Shown: positions 17,561 to 26,657 of the stretch, in pieces
Numbering within the stretch: the stretch's first letter is position 1
How the letters are laid out: each line of letters starts with the position of its first letter
Source: Aphanothece sp. CMT-3BRIN-NPC111
GTDB lineage: Bacteria > Cyanobacteriota > Cyanobacteriia > Cyanobacteriales > JAHHGU01
Length of the DNA: 64,000 bases
Assembly (NCBI GenBank): GCA_019359765.1
Contig: JAHHGU010000021.1
Span: forward strand, 1 to 64,000
Reading direction: 5' to 3'
Notes under the pieces: model-generated
Told to the model about the DNA's origin: nothing
The model's database searches: none
The model's input: the letters and a program-made list of their open reading frames with translations, nothing else
Translations under genes and position numbers: made by a program

Positions 17561-18373
17561 ATGGCAGGATCGATTGAGCGAATTGAGCAAGAAATGAAGG
17601 CGTTGGGGGAGGCGATCGCTACTCTGGCGGCAGAATTCCACAACATCTACTCAAGCTATCTGGCGTCTCTGGGGCAAGCAGTGCGACAGCAGCTGATCTT
17701 AGCTAGCTATCATATTTGCACTCATGCATATCCTGAGTCATTTCTGAATTTGTCCTTTGCCCAGCGGCAACAACTACAGAAAGCTATGCGACAGGTGGCT
17801 TTTCAAGCTCAAGAACAGCTGTTCTCACACTTATTGGCAAGCATAACGCCCCAAACGCCTTTTAGCTCGGCACCAGCCCCAATAGACGCCCCGGATGTTG
17901 CCAGGGATGTCCCAACTCTTCATCTGAGCAACCCAGAACAGTTAGCCCAGTGGCAGGAGAACTTGGAGATGGCGATCGCGCAAACCCTCCAAACCCTTTC
18001 TCTCAATATCAATCGCCTGTTACAGCAAGCTGAAATATTACCAAATCAAGTCCCAGAAGCTATCTTGGAAGCTGCCGCCAAAGCCGAGGCATCCCCTGAG
18101 GGAATAGCTGGACCACCCAATATTTTAAACTTGTTGATCGAAAGGGAAAATCCTCAGGAGTCAGAAGAATCAACGGTGACGCATATCATTGCCCTTCAGC
18201 TGCGCTTATCTGAGATTGAGTTTGCTGATTCTACAGTTATGGCTGGGCGCAACCAGATTCGCCATCTCTCATCGCGCTTAAGTAGCCTGCGGCGGGAGTA
18301 TCAGAAAAAACAGCGAGAGCACACCGTTGCTGAGGCGGAAGCGGCTTGGCGCGTTAGTTGGTTCGATGATTAG
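17561..18373 (+). CDS. Conserved coiled-coil protein, function unknown
   Basis: 270 aa, no signal peptide or membrane segment. It is rich in Gln, Glu and Ala. Helical stretches lie at residues 1-95 (SIERIEQEMKALGEAIATLA, LNLSFAQRQQLQKAMRQ) and 125-165, with a C-terminal coiled coil (RHLSSRLSSLRREYQKKQRE). Proteins of this kind occur between tsf and recG in cyanobacteria; I recognise the position but no function. The ATG at 17561 has no strong ribosome site. It is co-directional with recG, 193 bp upstream of it. Confidence 0.75.
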   Translation: MAGSIERIEQEMKALGEAIATLAAEFHNIYSSYLASLGQAVRQQLILASYHICTHAYPESFLNLSFAQRQQLQKAMRQVAFQAQEQLFSHLLASITPQTPFSSAPAPIDAPDVARDVPTLHLSNPEQLAQWQENLEMAIAQTLQTLSLNINRLLQQAEILPNQVPEAILEAAAKAEASPEGIAGPPNILNLLIERENPQESEESTVTHIIALQLRLSEIEFADSTVMAGRNQIRHLSSRLSSLRREYQKKQREHTVAEAEAAWRVSWFDD

Positions 18374-18431
18374 TTAGTTGTTGATGGTTAGTATTTAGTT
18401 GTTTTACTACTAACCACTAACAACTAACTAA
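18370..18431. repeat. 24-bp inverted repeat between the coiled-coil gene and recG
   Basis: The left arm (starting TTAGTTAGTTGTT) and right arm (ending AACAACTAACTAA) match over 24 bp with two mismatches and enclose 14 nt. The left arm starts in the stop codon of the upstream gene. It is built from TTAGT/ACTAA units like the hairpin at 828-869 and may serve as a transcription stop. Confidence 0.65.
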
Positions 18432-18566
18432 TGACCAAAAATAACCAGATTCAAGTCCCTATATTTATTTATAGAAAATCAAAAAGCATAGCATCTCTCA
18501 TTCTGCGCCCTCGAATTAATACGCGAGTGCCAATCCCAAATCCTTGCATCCCAAATCCAAAATCGA

Positions 18567-21098
18567 ATGACCAATGACAAACCAGATTGGCTGCGATTAC
18601 AGAAAGCTCTAGCAGTAGAGGCCGAGCGTGGCTTCAGTGACTTGGTAGGCAAGCAATACCGCTTTAGTGAGTTTCTCTGCCTCAGTTTCGGTCAACCACC
18701 AGTAGCTAGTACTCAATCTGAGCGCCGCCGCTGGCAGGAATTGGCATCGGAGTTTTCCCGTTACCCGACACTGACACTTCTAGAGCGACAAAATCTGGTA
18801 ACAGAAGCCAGCCGCTTTTTGTTGGCATCTCAGCAAACCTGCGAAGGTGCAGAGCCAACGCCTGTGGATCTAGGTCGGGGAGATGAGAAGTTAGGGAGCG
18901 CACATCAACTCAAAACTCAAAACTCAAAACTCAAAACTCAAAACTCAAAACCTAAAGCACCTGCAACGACGCCTCTGGTACAATCCAACTCAGGTGTTTC
19001 CCTAGATCAGCCGCTAACCGATGTGGCAGATATAGGGCTACGAAAGGGCGGCTATTTAGCAAAACTGGGTCTACATACCGTTCGTGATCTTCTTTTCTAC
19101 TACCCACGCGACCACATTGACTATGCCCGCCAGGTGAATATCTCTGAGCTGGACGCTGGAGAGACTGTGACCCTAGTGGGAACAGTGAAGCGCTGTAACT
19201 GCTTCAGTAGCCCGAAAAACAAGAAATTAACGATTCTAGAGGTGTTGTTAAAAGACCAAAGCGGTCAAATTCGCCTGAATCGCTTTTTCGCCGGAAATCG
19301 CTATAGTCATCGCGGTTGGCAGGAATCTTTAAAAAGTCGCTACCCAGCAGGTGCAGTTGTTGCAGCTTCTGGTTTGGTGAAAAAAAACAAATATGGTCTC
19401 ACGCTGGAAGATCCAGAACTGGAAGTGTTGGCACATCCAGGAGATAGCATTGACTCGCTCACCATTGGTCGGGTGGTGCCGATTTATCCGCTGACAGAGG
19501 GCGTGCCTGCGGATATGGTAAGGCAGGCTGTAATTGCTGTTCTCCCCGCAGCTGCCCAACTACAAGACCCTCTACCAACTGTTTTGCGGAACCAATATGG
19601 GTTGGTAAGTTTAAAAGATGCGATCGCCAATATTCACTTCCCTGCTGATAGTGCTGCCAAGCAAGCTGCCCGACGTCGCTTAGTTTTCGACGAGTTTTTC
19701 TACCTACAGCTGGGATTCCTCAAACGTCGCCAGAATCTACGCCACGCCCAAAACAGTGCCATTTTAGCTCCCACTGGTGAGCTGATTAACCAATTTCACG
19801 AGCTTCTTCCCTTCAAACTCACAAACGCTCAACAACGGGTAGTTAACGATATCCTTAACGATTTGCACTCCAGCACAGCGATGAATCGCTTGGTGCAAGG
19901 GGATGTCGGTTCTGGTAAAACCGTAGTGGCGGTGGTTGCTATCCTCGCGGCAATTCAATCAGGCTACCAAGCGGCGCTGATGGCTCCGACAGAAGTTCTA
20001 GCAGAACAGCATTACCGTAAGTTAGTCGGTTGGTTCAATATGCTGCACCTGCCAGTAGAACTGTTAACGGGTTCAACAAAAGTCGCCAAACGGCGGCAAA
20101 TCCATGCTCAATTGGAAACAGGCGAACTGCCGCTATTGGTAGGTACTCACGCTTTAATTCAAGAGCCAGTTAATTTTTCCAGGCTAGGTTTAGTAGTAAT
20201 TGACGAGCAGCATCGGTTTGGGGTTCACCAGCGGGCGCGTTTGCAGCAAAAAGGCGAGCAACCTCATGTGCTAACGATGACGGCAACACCAATTCCCCGG
20301 ACGCTGGCGCTAACGTTGCATGGAGATTTGGATGTAAGTCAGATTGATGAGATGCCCCCTGGTCGGCAAGCAATTCAGACAACGGTGCTAACAGGCAAAG
20401 AACGCACCCACGCCTACGATCTCATCCGCCGCGAAATCGCTCAGGGGCGTCAAGCTTATATCGTGTTGCCCCTAATTGAAGAATCAGAAAAGCTGGATGT
20501 GCGAGCGGCGGTTGAGGAGCATCAGCGGCTTTCAGAAAGCATTTTCCCGGAATTTAAGGTAGGGTTACTTCACGGTCGCATGAACTCAGCCCAGAAAGAT
20601 GAGGCGATTAGCGCCTTCCACGCTCAACAAACTCAAATCCTTGTTTCTACTACTGTTGTTGAGGTGGGTGTGGATGTGCCAAATGCAACAGTAATGATGA
20701 TTGAAAATGCGGAGCGTTTTGGCTTGTCTCAGCTGCACCAGTTGCGAGGTCGGGTAGGTCGGGGAAGCGATCGCTCTTACTGTCTACTAATGAGCAGTGG
20801 CAAAACCGCAGACGCCCGCCAGCGGTTGAATGTGTTGGAACAGTCGCAGGATGGCTTTTTTATCTCTGAGATGGATATGCGCTTCCGGGGGCCTGGTGCA
20901 GTCCTGGGTACTCGCCAATCTGGGCTAGCTGATTTTGCTCTAGCGAGTTTAGTGGAAGATCAAGAAGTTTTGGAAATCGCGCGGGATGCGGCAGAAAAAA
21001 TAATTCTCCGGGATGAAACCTTGGAACGTTGGTCTTTGTTGTCAGCTGAATTGGAGTATCGCTATCAAAAGCTAATGGGGGGGACAATTTTGACGTGA
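18567..21098 (+). CDS. recG: ATP-dependent DNA helicase RecG
   Basis: 843 aa, longer than the roughly 690 aa of E. coli RecG because of a cyanobacterial N-terminal extension of about 145 residues. It reverses stalled forks and branch-migrates junctions. An OB-fold wedge domain (about residues 180-300) precedes the helicase core: Walker A GDVGSGKT, DEQH (VIDEQHRFGVHQR), TMTATPIPRTL, LLHGRM, VGVDVPNA and QLRGRVGRG. The linker at about residues 113-128 is written by six tandem ACTCAAA heptamers (18908-18949) and reads LKTQNSKLKTQNSK. The start MTNDKPDW follows repeat-rich DNA, so the exact start is less certain. Confidence 0.95.
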   Translation: MTNDKPDWLRLQKALAVEAERGFSDLVGKQYRFSEFLCLSFGQPPVASTQSERRRWQELASEFSRYPTLTLLERQNLVTEASRFLLASQQTCEGAEPTPVDLGRGDEKLGSAHQLKTQNSKLKTQNSKPKAPATTPLVQSNSGVSLDQPLTDVADIGLRKGGYLAKLGLHTVRDLLFYYPRDHIDYARQVNISELDAGETVTLVGTVKRCNCFSSPKNKKLTILEVLLKDQSGQIRLNRFFAGNRYSHRGWQESLKSRYPAGAVVAASGLVKKNKYGLTLEDPELEVLAHPGDSIDSLTIGRVVPIYPLTEGVPADMVRQAVIAVLPAAAQLQDPLPTVLRNQYGLVSLKDAIANIHFPADSAAKQAARRRLVFDEFFYLQLGFLKRRQNLRHAQNSAILAPTGELINQFHELLPFKLTNAQQRVVNDILNDLHSSTAMNRLVQGDVGSGKTVVAVVAILAAIQSGYQAALMAPTEVLAEQHYRKLVGWFNMLHLPVELLTGSTKVAKRRQIHAQLETGELPLLVGTHALIQEPVNFSRLGLVVIDEQHRFGVHQRARLQQKGEQPHVLTMTATPIPRTLALTLHGDLDVSQIDEMPPGRQAIQTTVLTGKERTHAYDLIRREIAQGRQAYIVLPLIEESEKLDVRAAVEEHQRLSESIFPEFKVGLLHGRMNSAQKDEAISAFHAQQTQILVSTTVVEVGVDVPNATVMMIENAERFGLSQLHQLRGRVGRGSDRSYCLLMSSGKTADARQRLNVLEQSQDGFFISEMDMRFRGPGAVLGTRQSGLADFALASLVEDQEVLEIARDAAEKIILRDETLERWSLLSAELEYRYQKLMGGTILT
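18908..18949 (+). repeat. Six ACTCAAA heptamers inside recG
   Basis: Six perfect tandem copies of a 7-bp unit, with a seventh degenerate copy (ACCTAAA). They encode the RecG linker in frame. Gain or loss of one unit would shift the frame. Confidence 0.9.
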
Positions 21099-21258
21099 GC
21101 GGTACCCAATATGCGATCGCTTGAGAGCGGATCGTAAAAACCCGTTTCAGTGACCCAATACATACTGCTATCTGTGTTCATCTGTGTTTATCTGTGGTTA
21201 AAAATATCTTCAAACCACTTCTCGCATAGGTTCTTAGTGGTCATCGGCTGGCGAAATG

Positions 21259-21326
21259 TATAGCAGTTGCCATAATGACTCTTGACAATCGACACAAGCC
21301 TCTATGCACCCAGAACTACTGCTATA
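21259..21326. repeat. TATAGCAG-family palindromic element (copy)
   Basis: Termini TATAGCAGT and ACTGCTATA (9 bp) flank a core with CATAATGACTCTTGACAATC. Other copies: 699-819 (degenerate), 47805-47868, 51568-51638, 54334-54398 and 60055-60124. The surrounding gap (21099-21360) also holds CATCTGTGTTTATCTGTGG and TTAGC heptamers and no gene. Confidence 0.8.
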
Positions 21327-21360
21327 ACTGAAGCGATCGCTAAAAGCTAACTGCTAATTG

Positions 21361-22179
21361 CTATATATGCCGCCCTGCATAAACCGCGATCGCCTGCGGT
21401 ACGGTGCGACCCGCATTGATATATGTTTTTCCGTCAATAATTAGCCCCGTACTTCCACCACCATCGAGCATGGCGATAGAACTAGCTCCAAAATTTTTCA
21501 GAACATTGCTAGCATCAACCTGCCTTGCGGATGCACTTGAATAAATAATTACCGTTTCCATATAATTATTACCGTCATCATCGCGAACGCCCACAAACGT
21601 CCGAGGTAAATATTTGTCAGCCGACTTGTTAGCGGTGGGGTCAAGTGCGCCAACTACGTCCGGCGTAGAAGTATCAAATGTAAGTTTATTGTACGGTTGG
21701 ATACTTGCCGTTTTTCCCAAAGAGTTAAAGGAAAACGTGCTAATCAGATTAGGAAATTCATCAATACCATAGCCGTAGGTAATCGTTTTACCCGCAACCT
21801 TCAAGCCAAACGCGATTGATGTTGGGGTATTTTTCTGCTTGAAGAAAGTACCATTAACAACAACCCTAGCATTTCGCGTCGAGGTGTTTTGCTTAGCGGC
21901 ATCATTCCAAAAGTCATTCATCGATTTGCGATCAATTTCTCCGTCAGGTGCGTTCACTAACGCACCTGTGAGATTACTAATTTCTCCGCTGTTAAGATTG
22001 ACAACGGTAACATACTCCGATATTCCAGAGGCGTAATCTTTTTTGTAGACTTTTACCCCCGTATCCGAAACGATCGCTTTAAAGCCGCAAGGAACTGTAA
22101 CAGCTTCTGCCGTGAGGACGGTGGACGGCAGTAATACAGCGGTAATTTGAAGAACAATTACTACTCTTTTAATAATCAT
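21361..22179 (-). CDS. Secreted phosphodiester glycosidase (NAGPA-like) family protein
   Basis: 272 aa. A signal peptide is visible (VVIVLQITAVLLPSTVLTAEA). The catalytic-domain blocks match the phosphodiester glycosidase family (NAGPA, formerly DUF2233): ARVVVNGTFF, RTFVGVRDDDG, and AMLDGGGSTGLIIDG followed by RTVPQAIAVY. Family members remove sugar phosphodiester caps. The substrate here is unknown, perhaps cell-envelope glycans. It stands alone, with repeat elements on both sides (21259-21326 and 22190-22332). Confidence 0.85.
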   Translation of the reverse strand: MIIKRVVIVLQITAVLLPSTVLTAEAVTVPCGFKAIVSDTGVKVYKKDYASGISEYVTVVNLNSGEISNLTGALVNAPDGEIDRKSMNDFWNDAAKQNTSTRNARVVVNGTFFKQKNTPTSIAFGLKVAGKTITYGYGIDEFPNLISTFSFNSLGKTASIQPYNKLTFDTSTPDVVGALDPTANKSADKYLPRTFVGVRDDDGNNYMETVIIYSSASARQVDASNVLKNFGASSIAMLDGGGSTGLIIDGKTYINAGRTVPQAIAVYAGRHI

Positions 22180-22189
22180 AGGCGGGTTA

Positions 22190-22332
22190 TATAGCAGTCC
22201 TAAATGATTCGTGAGATTCCCCCTTTCTTTTCTTTCTTAGCGCTCTTTGTGTCTACCCTTCGGGAAGCCGCTGCGCGTCTATTGCGGTTCATTAAATCAA
22301 ATAATTCTCACAACTCAAATAGGATTGCTATA
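22190..22332. mobile_element. MITE-like 143-bp element, copy 1
   Basis: Ends TATAGCAGTCCTA and TAGGATTGCTATA are near-perfect terminal inverted repeats. The interior (TTTCTTTTCTTTCTTAGCGC, CTTCGGGAAGCCGCTGCGCG) is nearly identical to 29556-29700. It has no coding capacity. It lies 11 bp upstream of the start of the NAGPA-like gene. Confidence 0.75.
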
Positions 22333-22365
22333 GCCGCTATTTATACACATTTGACGCTTACTCCC

Positions 22366-23010
22366 CTAGAAAACACCCCGCCTAGCATCCTTGACTTTTG
22401 ACTTAGCTGCCCTAGACTCAACAGTAAACTCCGGGATATCCTGAAGTTCAATTTCGCTCAGATTATACTGCTCGCAGACCAAACTCAGACGAGTTCCTGG
22501 ACTTGTAACTTCATTCACAGAATGGGTGAGATCGCCCTGAAAGTAAAGCAGCGTGTTAAATTGAGGCCTGATCTGACCGACTTGGCGCTTGCCGCATCGT
22601 AGCACTAGCTCCCCTCCTTCGAGGGCGGGTGGCACTTGCACATAGAGGACACTAACGAGCGCTGGCGGCTCAATCGTCTTACAGTAGGAACGCAGGCTGC
22701 GATCGATATGTGGGTCAACGCGGGAACCTGACTTAAGTAGCAGGGGATTGAGATAGAAGGCGTTGCACGTTGGCTGTAGAGCAACACTTAGATATTGTTT
22801 AAAGAAGGGAAAGCGTCGTTCTACTTCCCCCAAGCCTGAGCGTTGGAATACCACGGAAAAACCCTTGGTTCCAACAAAGTCGCGGTTGAGGTTGTTTACC
22901 GCAAAGTAGGGGCAAGCTAGAATCTGCCCCTGTAAGTATGTGAGGTAGTCAGGCTCAAAGGTCTGCTGTTGCTGGCGATAGTAGCTCAAGGGATATGATC
23001 TGCGAAACAT
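22366..23010 (-). CDS. 2-oxoglutarate/Fe(II)-dependent oxygenase family protein
   Basis: About 214 aa from the Met at 23010 (MFRRSYPLSYY); the frame is open to 23058 and the start is uncertain. The double-stranded beta-helix metal site is visible: His and Asp in RVDPHID, a distal His in GDLTHSVNEV, and an Arg in GTRLSLVCEQ that would hold 2-oxoglutarate. Family members hydroxylate proteins or small molecules. The substrate is unknown. The C-terminal tail ends with a basic stretch (ESRAAKSKVKDARRG). It is monocistronic as far as seen. Confidence 0.75.
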   Translation of the reverse strand: MFRRSYPLSYYRQQQQTFEPDYLTYLQGQILACPYFAVNNLNRDFVGTKGFSVVFQRSGLGEVERRFPFFKQYLSVALQPTCNAFYLNPLLLKSGSRVDPHIDRSLRSYCKTIEPPALVSVLYVQVPPALEGGELVLRCGKRQVGQIRPQFNTLLYFQGDLTHSVNEVTSPGTRLSLVCEQYNLSEIELQDIPEFTVESRAAKSKVKDARRGVF

Positions 23011-23185
23011 CCTTAATATAGATGCTATAGGAAGAGCGATCGCACATTCCCCAACCAAATAGCCGCCTAATTACCCGCGACAGATAAAACGCTCTGCCGC
23101 TAGCCACTAGAACAGGCTGAGTTTGAGTATCGTTATCAGTCTTTAATAGATAAGTAAAAGAATATTAAGCTAACTTTGCCAACTT

Positions 23186-23413
23186 TTGCGGAATTGGGCG
23201 TATTATTACTTTCTTATCGGAGTCGGCATTAGCGCGGCAGTAGTTATTGTAGATTCAATTGAAGTAAAGCAAATGAGTGTAGAGTATCAAATATTAGAAC
23301 AATTTATTGAAGAAATAGTAGAAAATATAGCAATGTTATTTTTTATGAACTGTTTATTTTTAATGTTCACGCATGCTATCGAAATTAGATTTGATTGGGA
23401 AGGGAAAGATTGA
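23186..23413 (+). CDS. Small two-helix membrane protein, function unknown
   Basis: 75 aa if it starts at the TTG at 23186; an ATG inside (23270) would lose the first helix. Two hydrophobic segments are seen: YYYFLIGVGISAAVVIV and IAMLFFMNCLFLMF, separated by an acidic link. No ribosome site stands out. It is not recognised and may be a minor or decayed gene. Confidence 0.4.
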   Translation: MRNWAYYYFLIGVGISAAVVIVDSIEVKQMSVEYQILEQFIEEIVENIAMLFFMNCLFLMFTHAIEIRFDWEGKD

Positions 23414-23505
23414 GAGTTGCGATACGTTTCTATCCTACCCTTTACCCAACATTTCGCTGCGCTAGCAGTATGGGTTTACCGCAGCATCACAGTCAAACCA
23501 AGCCC

Positions 23506-23703
23506 CTACTTACAAATATTTTTTTTTGCTATCTTGTATCCCATGACAGCGCTTTGACCATTAGGAAAGTGCATCCACTGCCACTCTACATCTTCATCTG
23601 AATCTATTTCAACGCTGAGAACAGAACCTGATGCTATTGATGCATGCGATTGGGGAGCTAGGATAACCTGTTTCTGAGGAGTTTTTTCGTCTTTTTTGTT
23701 CAT
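23506..23703 (-). CDS. Small conserved soluble protein, function unknown
   Basis: 65 aa. A polar N-terminus (MNKKDEKTPQKQVILAP) is followed by a compact strand-rich part (SGSVLSVEIDSDEDVEWQW, GQSAVMGYKIAKK). The VEW-W...GYKI arrangement recurs in short cyanobacterial hypothetical proteins. No function is known. It lies downstream of the WGxxGxxG gene on the same strand, but a strong terminator (23748-23789) separates them. Confidence 0.6.
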   Translation of the reverse strand: MNKKDEKTPQKQVILAPQSHASIASGSVLSVEIDSDEDVEWQWMHFPNGQSAVMGYKIAKKNICK

Positions 23704-23747
23704 AAAACCTCACGGTAGCTGGGAAAATTGTCTAAACTCAGCTTAGC

Positions 23748-23789
23748 TTAAAAAAGTACTGGTAGACATTTAATGCCCACCAGTACTTT
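23748..23789 (-). terminator. Rho-independent terminator after the WGxxGxxG gene
   Basis: On the minus strand, AAAGTACTGGTGGGCAT pairs with ATGTCTACCAGTACTTT (17 bp, two G-U pairs) around a 3-nt loop and runs into six T residues. It ends the gene at 23852-24163. Confidence 0.85.
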
Positions 23790-23851
23790 CTGATTTTGTT
23801 ACTAAAACACCATTAAAAATTTAATGAAAACGAAGCAACCGATTAGCCGGT

Positions 23852-24163
23852 TTACCGTCTATAACCACTGGAAGTTACTTCATTGGGTTCGCGGTAACGC
23901 ACGGGTTCTTCCTTTTTCTTAGCTAGACCAGCTAGGCCAGCCAAACCGATTAAGCCTAACCAACCCCAATCAAAGTCGCGATCGCCACTGGTGGTATCAG
24001 TACCACTGGTAGTATCGGTATTGTAAACGTCAGTGTTAGGGGCTGTGGAAGTACCGCTCTCGCTTCCAGTCTGGGCAGAGGCCGGTAAAGTCAATGGTGC
24101 TAGGGCGACGCTGGTTGCCAGAACACCGGCTGCAAAAACTTTGGATAAGTTAGAAGGCTTCAT
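23852..24163 (-). CDS. Secreted WGxxGxxG-motif small protein
   Basis: 103 aa. A signal peptide (FAAGVLATSVALAPLTLPASA) is followed by a Thr/Ser/Asp-rich low-complexity stretch. Next comes a single hydrophobic helix with WGWLGLIGLAGLAGLAKKK, the WGxxGxxG C-terminal sorting-like motif, and a basic tail. Such proteins are exported and may be anchored or trimmed at the envelope. The role is unknown. It diverges from lpxA across a 370-bp gap with structured DNA. Confidence 0.8.
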   Translation of the reverse strand: MKPSNLSKVFAAGVLATSVALAPLTLPASAQTGSESGTSTAPNTDVYNTDTTSGTDTTSGDRDFDWGWLGLIGLAGLAGLAKKKEEPVRYREPNEVTSSGYRR

Positions 24164-24532
24164 TGTGAAAGTTCCTTTTTTCAGTTTCTTTTTTCAACCT
24201 CTCTAATTTACCTATTGTCAACAGGATGCAAATCAACCTGTAGCAGGAAACTTAGCCTGCTTTATGTTCTGGCTGAAGGGATAGAAAAAGCCTTCAGGTA
24301 GGTTTAACCTTTACTACCTTAGCCATATGTACTTTTGTGGTTAGAATTCAAAAAATCCTCTTTTTGCACGAAGTCTTATACAAAGACGACGCGCAAGAGG
24401 AGTCGCGGCGAGATAGGATTCTTTTTACTATCGTCAACCCTGCCAGAATAATCGACAGATCCTAGGCATAGGTGGAGCAAGTGGAAAACCTACCTTTATA
24501 AGTTGTTTAGTGAATTAAGGGGAGCAGTTGAA
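24164..24532. other. Divergent intergenic region with hairpins
   Basis: Positions 24274-24298 contain CTGAAGG/CCTTCAG. Positions 24354-24420 form a nested structure: AATCCT pairs with AGGATT, and an internal GTCTT/AAGAC hairpin lies inside. A CTTTTT run follows. It could be the end of a small RNA on the plus strand or a leader of lpxA. No coding frame is supported. Confidence 0.35.
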
Positions 24533-25330
24533 ATGACCATACACCCGACAGCCGTCATTGAAGCTGGCGCACAGTTGGGAAAAAACATCACGGTTGGTGC
24601 TTTTTCTTATATTGACCATGATGTCCAGATTGGTGATGGATGTATCATAGGCTCCCACGTTACGATTCTGCGCTACACGTCCTTGGGGAAAGGCTGCCGG
24701 GTACATGCAGGTGCGGTGCTAGGCGACTTACCACAGGATTTAGCGTTTAGAGATGAAGAAAGCTATGTCAGGATTGGTGATAACTGCGTCATCCGCGAAG
24801 GAGTCACTATTCATCGAGGCACAAAGTTAGGTACGGTTACAGAAGTGGGTAATGACTGCCTGCTGATGGCTTTTAGCCACTTGGCGCACAATGTCAAAGT
24901 AGGGAACAAGGTGATCGTTGCGAATGGGGCACTATTGGCTGGATACGCGGAGGTGGGAGATCGAGCTTTTATTAGTGGTAACTGTCTAGTACACCAGTTT
25001 GTCAGAATCGGTAGGCTAGCAATGATGTCTGGTGGCTCGGCGGTACATAAAGATGTGCCTCCTTTTTGTACAACTCGCAGCGTCAGCCTCAACAAGGTTA
25101 TGGGTCTGAATGACGTGGGAATGCAGCGGGCAGGATTAAGTTCTGAAGAGCGATTAACGATGAAGCGGGCGTTCAAAATGCTTTATCAGTCCAACTTAAC
25201 TGTATCTCAGGCGATCGCTCAGTTAGAGGAGCAGTTTACCTCACCCCTTGTTTTAGAGGTGTGTGAGTTTATTAAATCCTCCCAAAGGGGCATCTGTACT
25301 TTTGTAAAAAAGCGCAAGCAAGACGTTTAA
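24533..25330 (+). CDS. lpxA: Acyl-[ACP]-UDP-N-acetylglucosamine O-acyltransferase
   Basis: 265 aa from the ATG at 24533, which has GGGGAG 9 nt upstream; the open frame starts earlier at a TTG without a site. LpxA adds the first acyl chain to UDP-GlcNAc in lipid A synthesis. The left-handed beta-helix hexapeptide repeats are clear (IGDGCIIGSHVTI, VGNKVIVANGALLAGYAEVG). The catalytic His is in FSHLAHNVKVGN. The C-terminal helical domain is present. The tandem lpxD genes converge on it 226 bp downstream, so lipid A genes sit together here but on opposite strands. Confidence 0.92.
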   Translation: MTIHPTAVIEAGAQLGKNITVGAFSYIDHDVQIGDGCIIGSHVTILRYTSLGKGCRVHAGAVLGDLPQDLAFRDEESYVRIGDNCVIREGVTIHRGTKLGTVTEVGNDCLLMAFSHLAHNVKVGNKVIVANGALLAGYAEVGDRAFISGNCLVHQFVRIGRLAMMSGGSAVHKDVPPFCTTRSVSLNKVMGLNDVGMQRAGLSSEERLTMKRAFKMLYQSNLTVSQAIAQLEEQFTSPLVLEVCEFIKSSQRGICTFVKKRKQDV

Positions 25331-25555
25331 GGTAAACTAACTTCAAAACTTGACGCTTTATTACTATTTAATTAGAACGGTACAAATAAACTGCAAATTA
25401 GGTGGGGAATTGGTTAACGCTTGACCAATGACAACTGGCTTGCTCTGGTTACGTAACTCATAAACTACTTACCACTTCGCGGAGTTATGAGTTATGAATT
25501 TTAAGTTTTTCTTGAATAGTTAAAAATTAATAATTAAAAACTCAAAACTTAAAAC

Positions 25556-26593
25556 TCAAAGCTTTTGAATGCGGCGCTGAAGTTTCTTGAGGGTTTGATA
25601 CATTTCCGGGAGCCGTTGGTATATAGCAGCTGCCTTGAGAAACACTTTATGGGGAATGGCAGGGTAGCCGGAGACAACGGCTCCAGCCTTTACATCACTG
25701 TATATGCCTGCTTTGGCTGTGGCGATCGCACCATCCCCAATATGAGCTTGATTAGCAATTCCTACCTGCCCTGCCAGTAGCACCCGATTGCCCACTTCCA
25801 CACCGCCTGCTAAACCGACTTGACCAGCCAAGGCACAGTTAGAGCCGAGATTACCGTTGTGACCAATATGAACTAGATTGTCTAGTTTGGTGTTCTGTCC
25901 AATCCGGGTTTCTCCTACAGCGGGACGGTCAACTGTACTGTTGCAGCCAACTTCCACACCATCTTCTAGCACTGTATATCCGGATTGCTCCATTTTGTAC
26001 CAGCCCTGGGGACTGGGAACAAAGCCAAAACCTTCGGCACCAATAACTGCACCACTGTGAATCACACAATCTGCCCCGATGCGAGTGCGTTCGTGGATCG
26101 TGCAGCTGGCGTGTAACACGGTGCGATCGCCTATTTCTACTTCCGGATAAATTACCACGTTCGGGTGAATGCACACCCCATCGCCAATTTTTACACCTGC
26201 GTGAATCATCACGCGAGGACCAATGTAAACCTGCTGCCCTAACTTAGCAGAAGGATGAATCACAGCTGAAGGATGTATTTCTGGGGCTGGGCGAAAAGGT
26301 TTGTAAAATAGAGCGATCGCTTGGGCAAACAACAAACGCGGGTCAGATGTCGCAATCCAGGCAATTCCGCGATCACTAGCTTGTGCCTGTAGCACTTCAT
26401 TTAGCGGCAAAATTAAAGCACTTGCAGATGTTTTCTCCACAAAAGCCGCAAATTTTCCGCCATCTATATAGCTCAGGGTTCCGGGAGTTGCCTCATCAAC
26501 AGCTGCGACTCCTATTATTTCCGGGTTGCAATCTCTGTTAGACATCAGGCTATTACCAGCCTCTAGTTTTTTGGCAATCTCGCTAAATTTCAT
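25556..26593 (-). CDS. lpxD: UDP-3-O-acylglucosamine N-acyltransferase, downstream copy
   Basis: 345 aa. LpxD adds the N-linked acyl chain to UDP-3-O-acylglucosamine. An N-terminal uridine-binding domain (residues 1-95) precedes a left-handed beta-helix (IHPSAVIHPSAKLG, IGDGVCIHPNVVIYPEVEIG) with the catalytic His in LDNLVHIGHN. A C-terminal helical tail follows (YQTLKKLQRRIQKL). It is 64 bp downstream of a second lpxD and clearly similar over its whole length, roughly three quarters identical by eye. It is likely in the same transcript. Confidence 0.93.
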   Translation of the reverse strand: MKFSEIAKKLEAGNSLMSNRDCNPEIIGVAAVDEATPGTLSYIDGGKFAAFVEKTSASALILPLNEVLQAQASDRGIAWIATSDPRLLFAQAIALFYKPFRPAPEIHPSAVIHPSAKLGQQVYIGPRVMIHAGVKIGDGVCIHPNVVIYPEVEIGDRTVLHASCTIHERTRIGADCVIHSGAVIGAEGFGFVPSPQGWYKMEQSGYTVLEDGVEVGCNSTVDRPAVGETRIGQNTKLDNLVHIGHNGNLGSNCALAGQVGLAGGVEVGNRVLLAGQVGIANQAHIGDGAIATAKAGIYSDVKAGAVVSGYPAIPHKVFLKAAAIYQRLPEMYQTLKKLQRRIQKL

Positions 26594-26657
26594 TTTTTAT
26601 TTCTGCTGAATATTCCTGCATAGCAACAGCTTAATGGGAGAGAAAAGCAGGCAAAAT

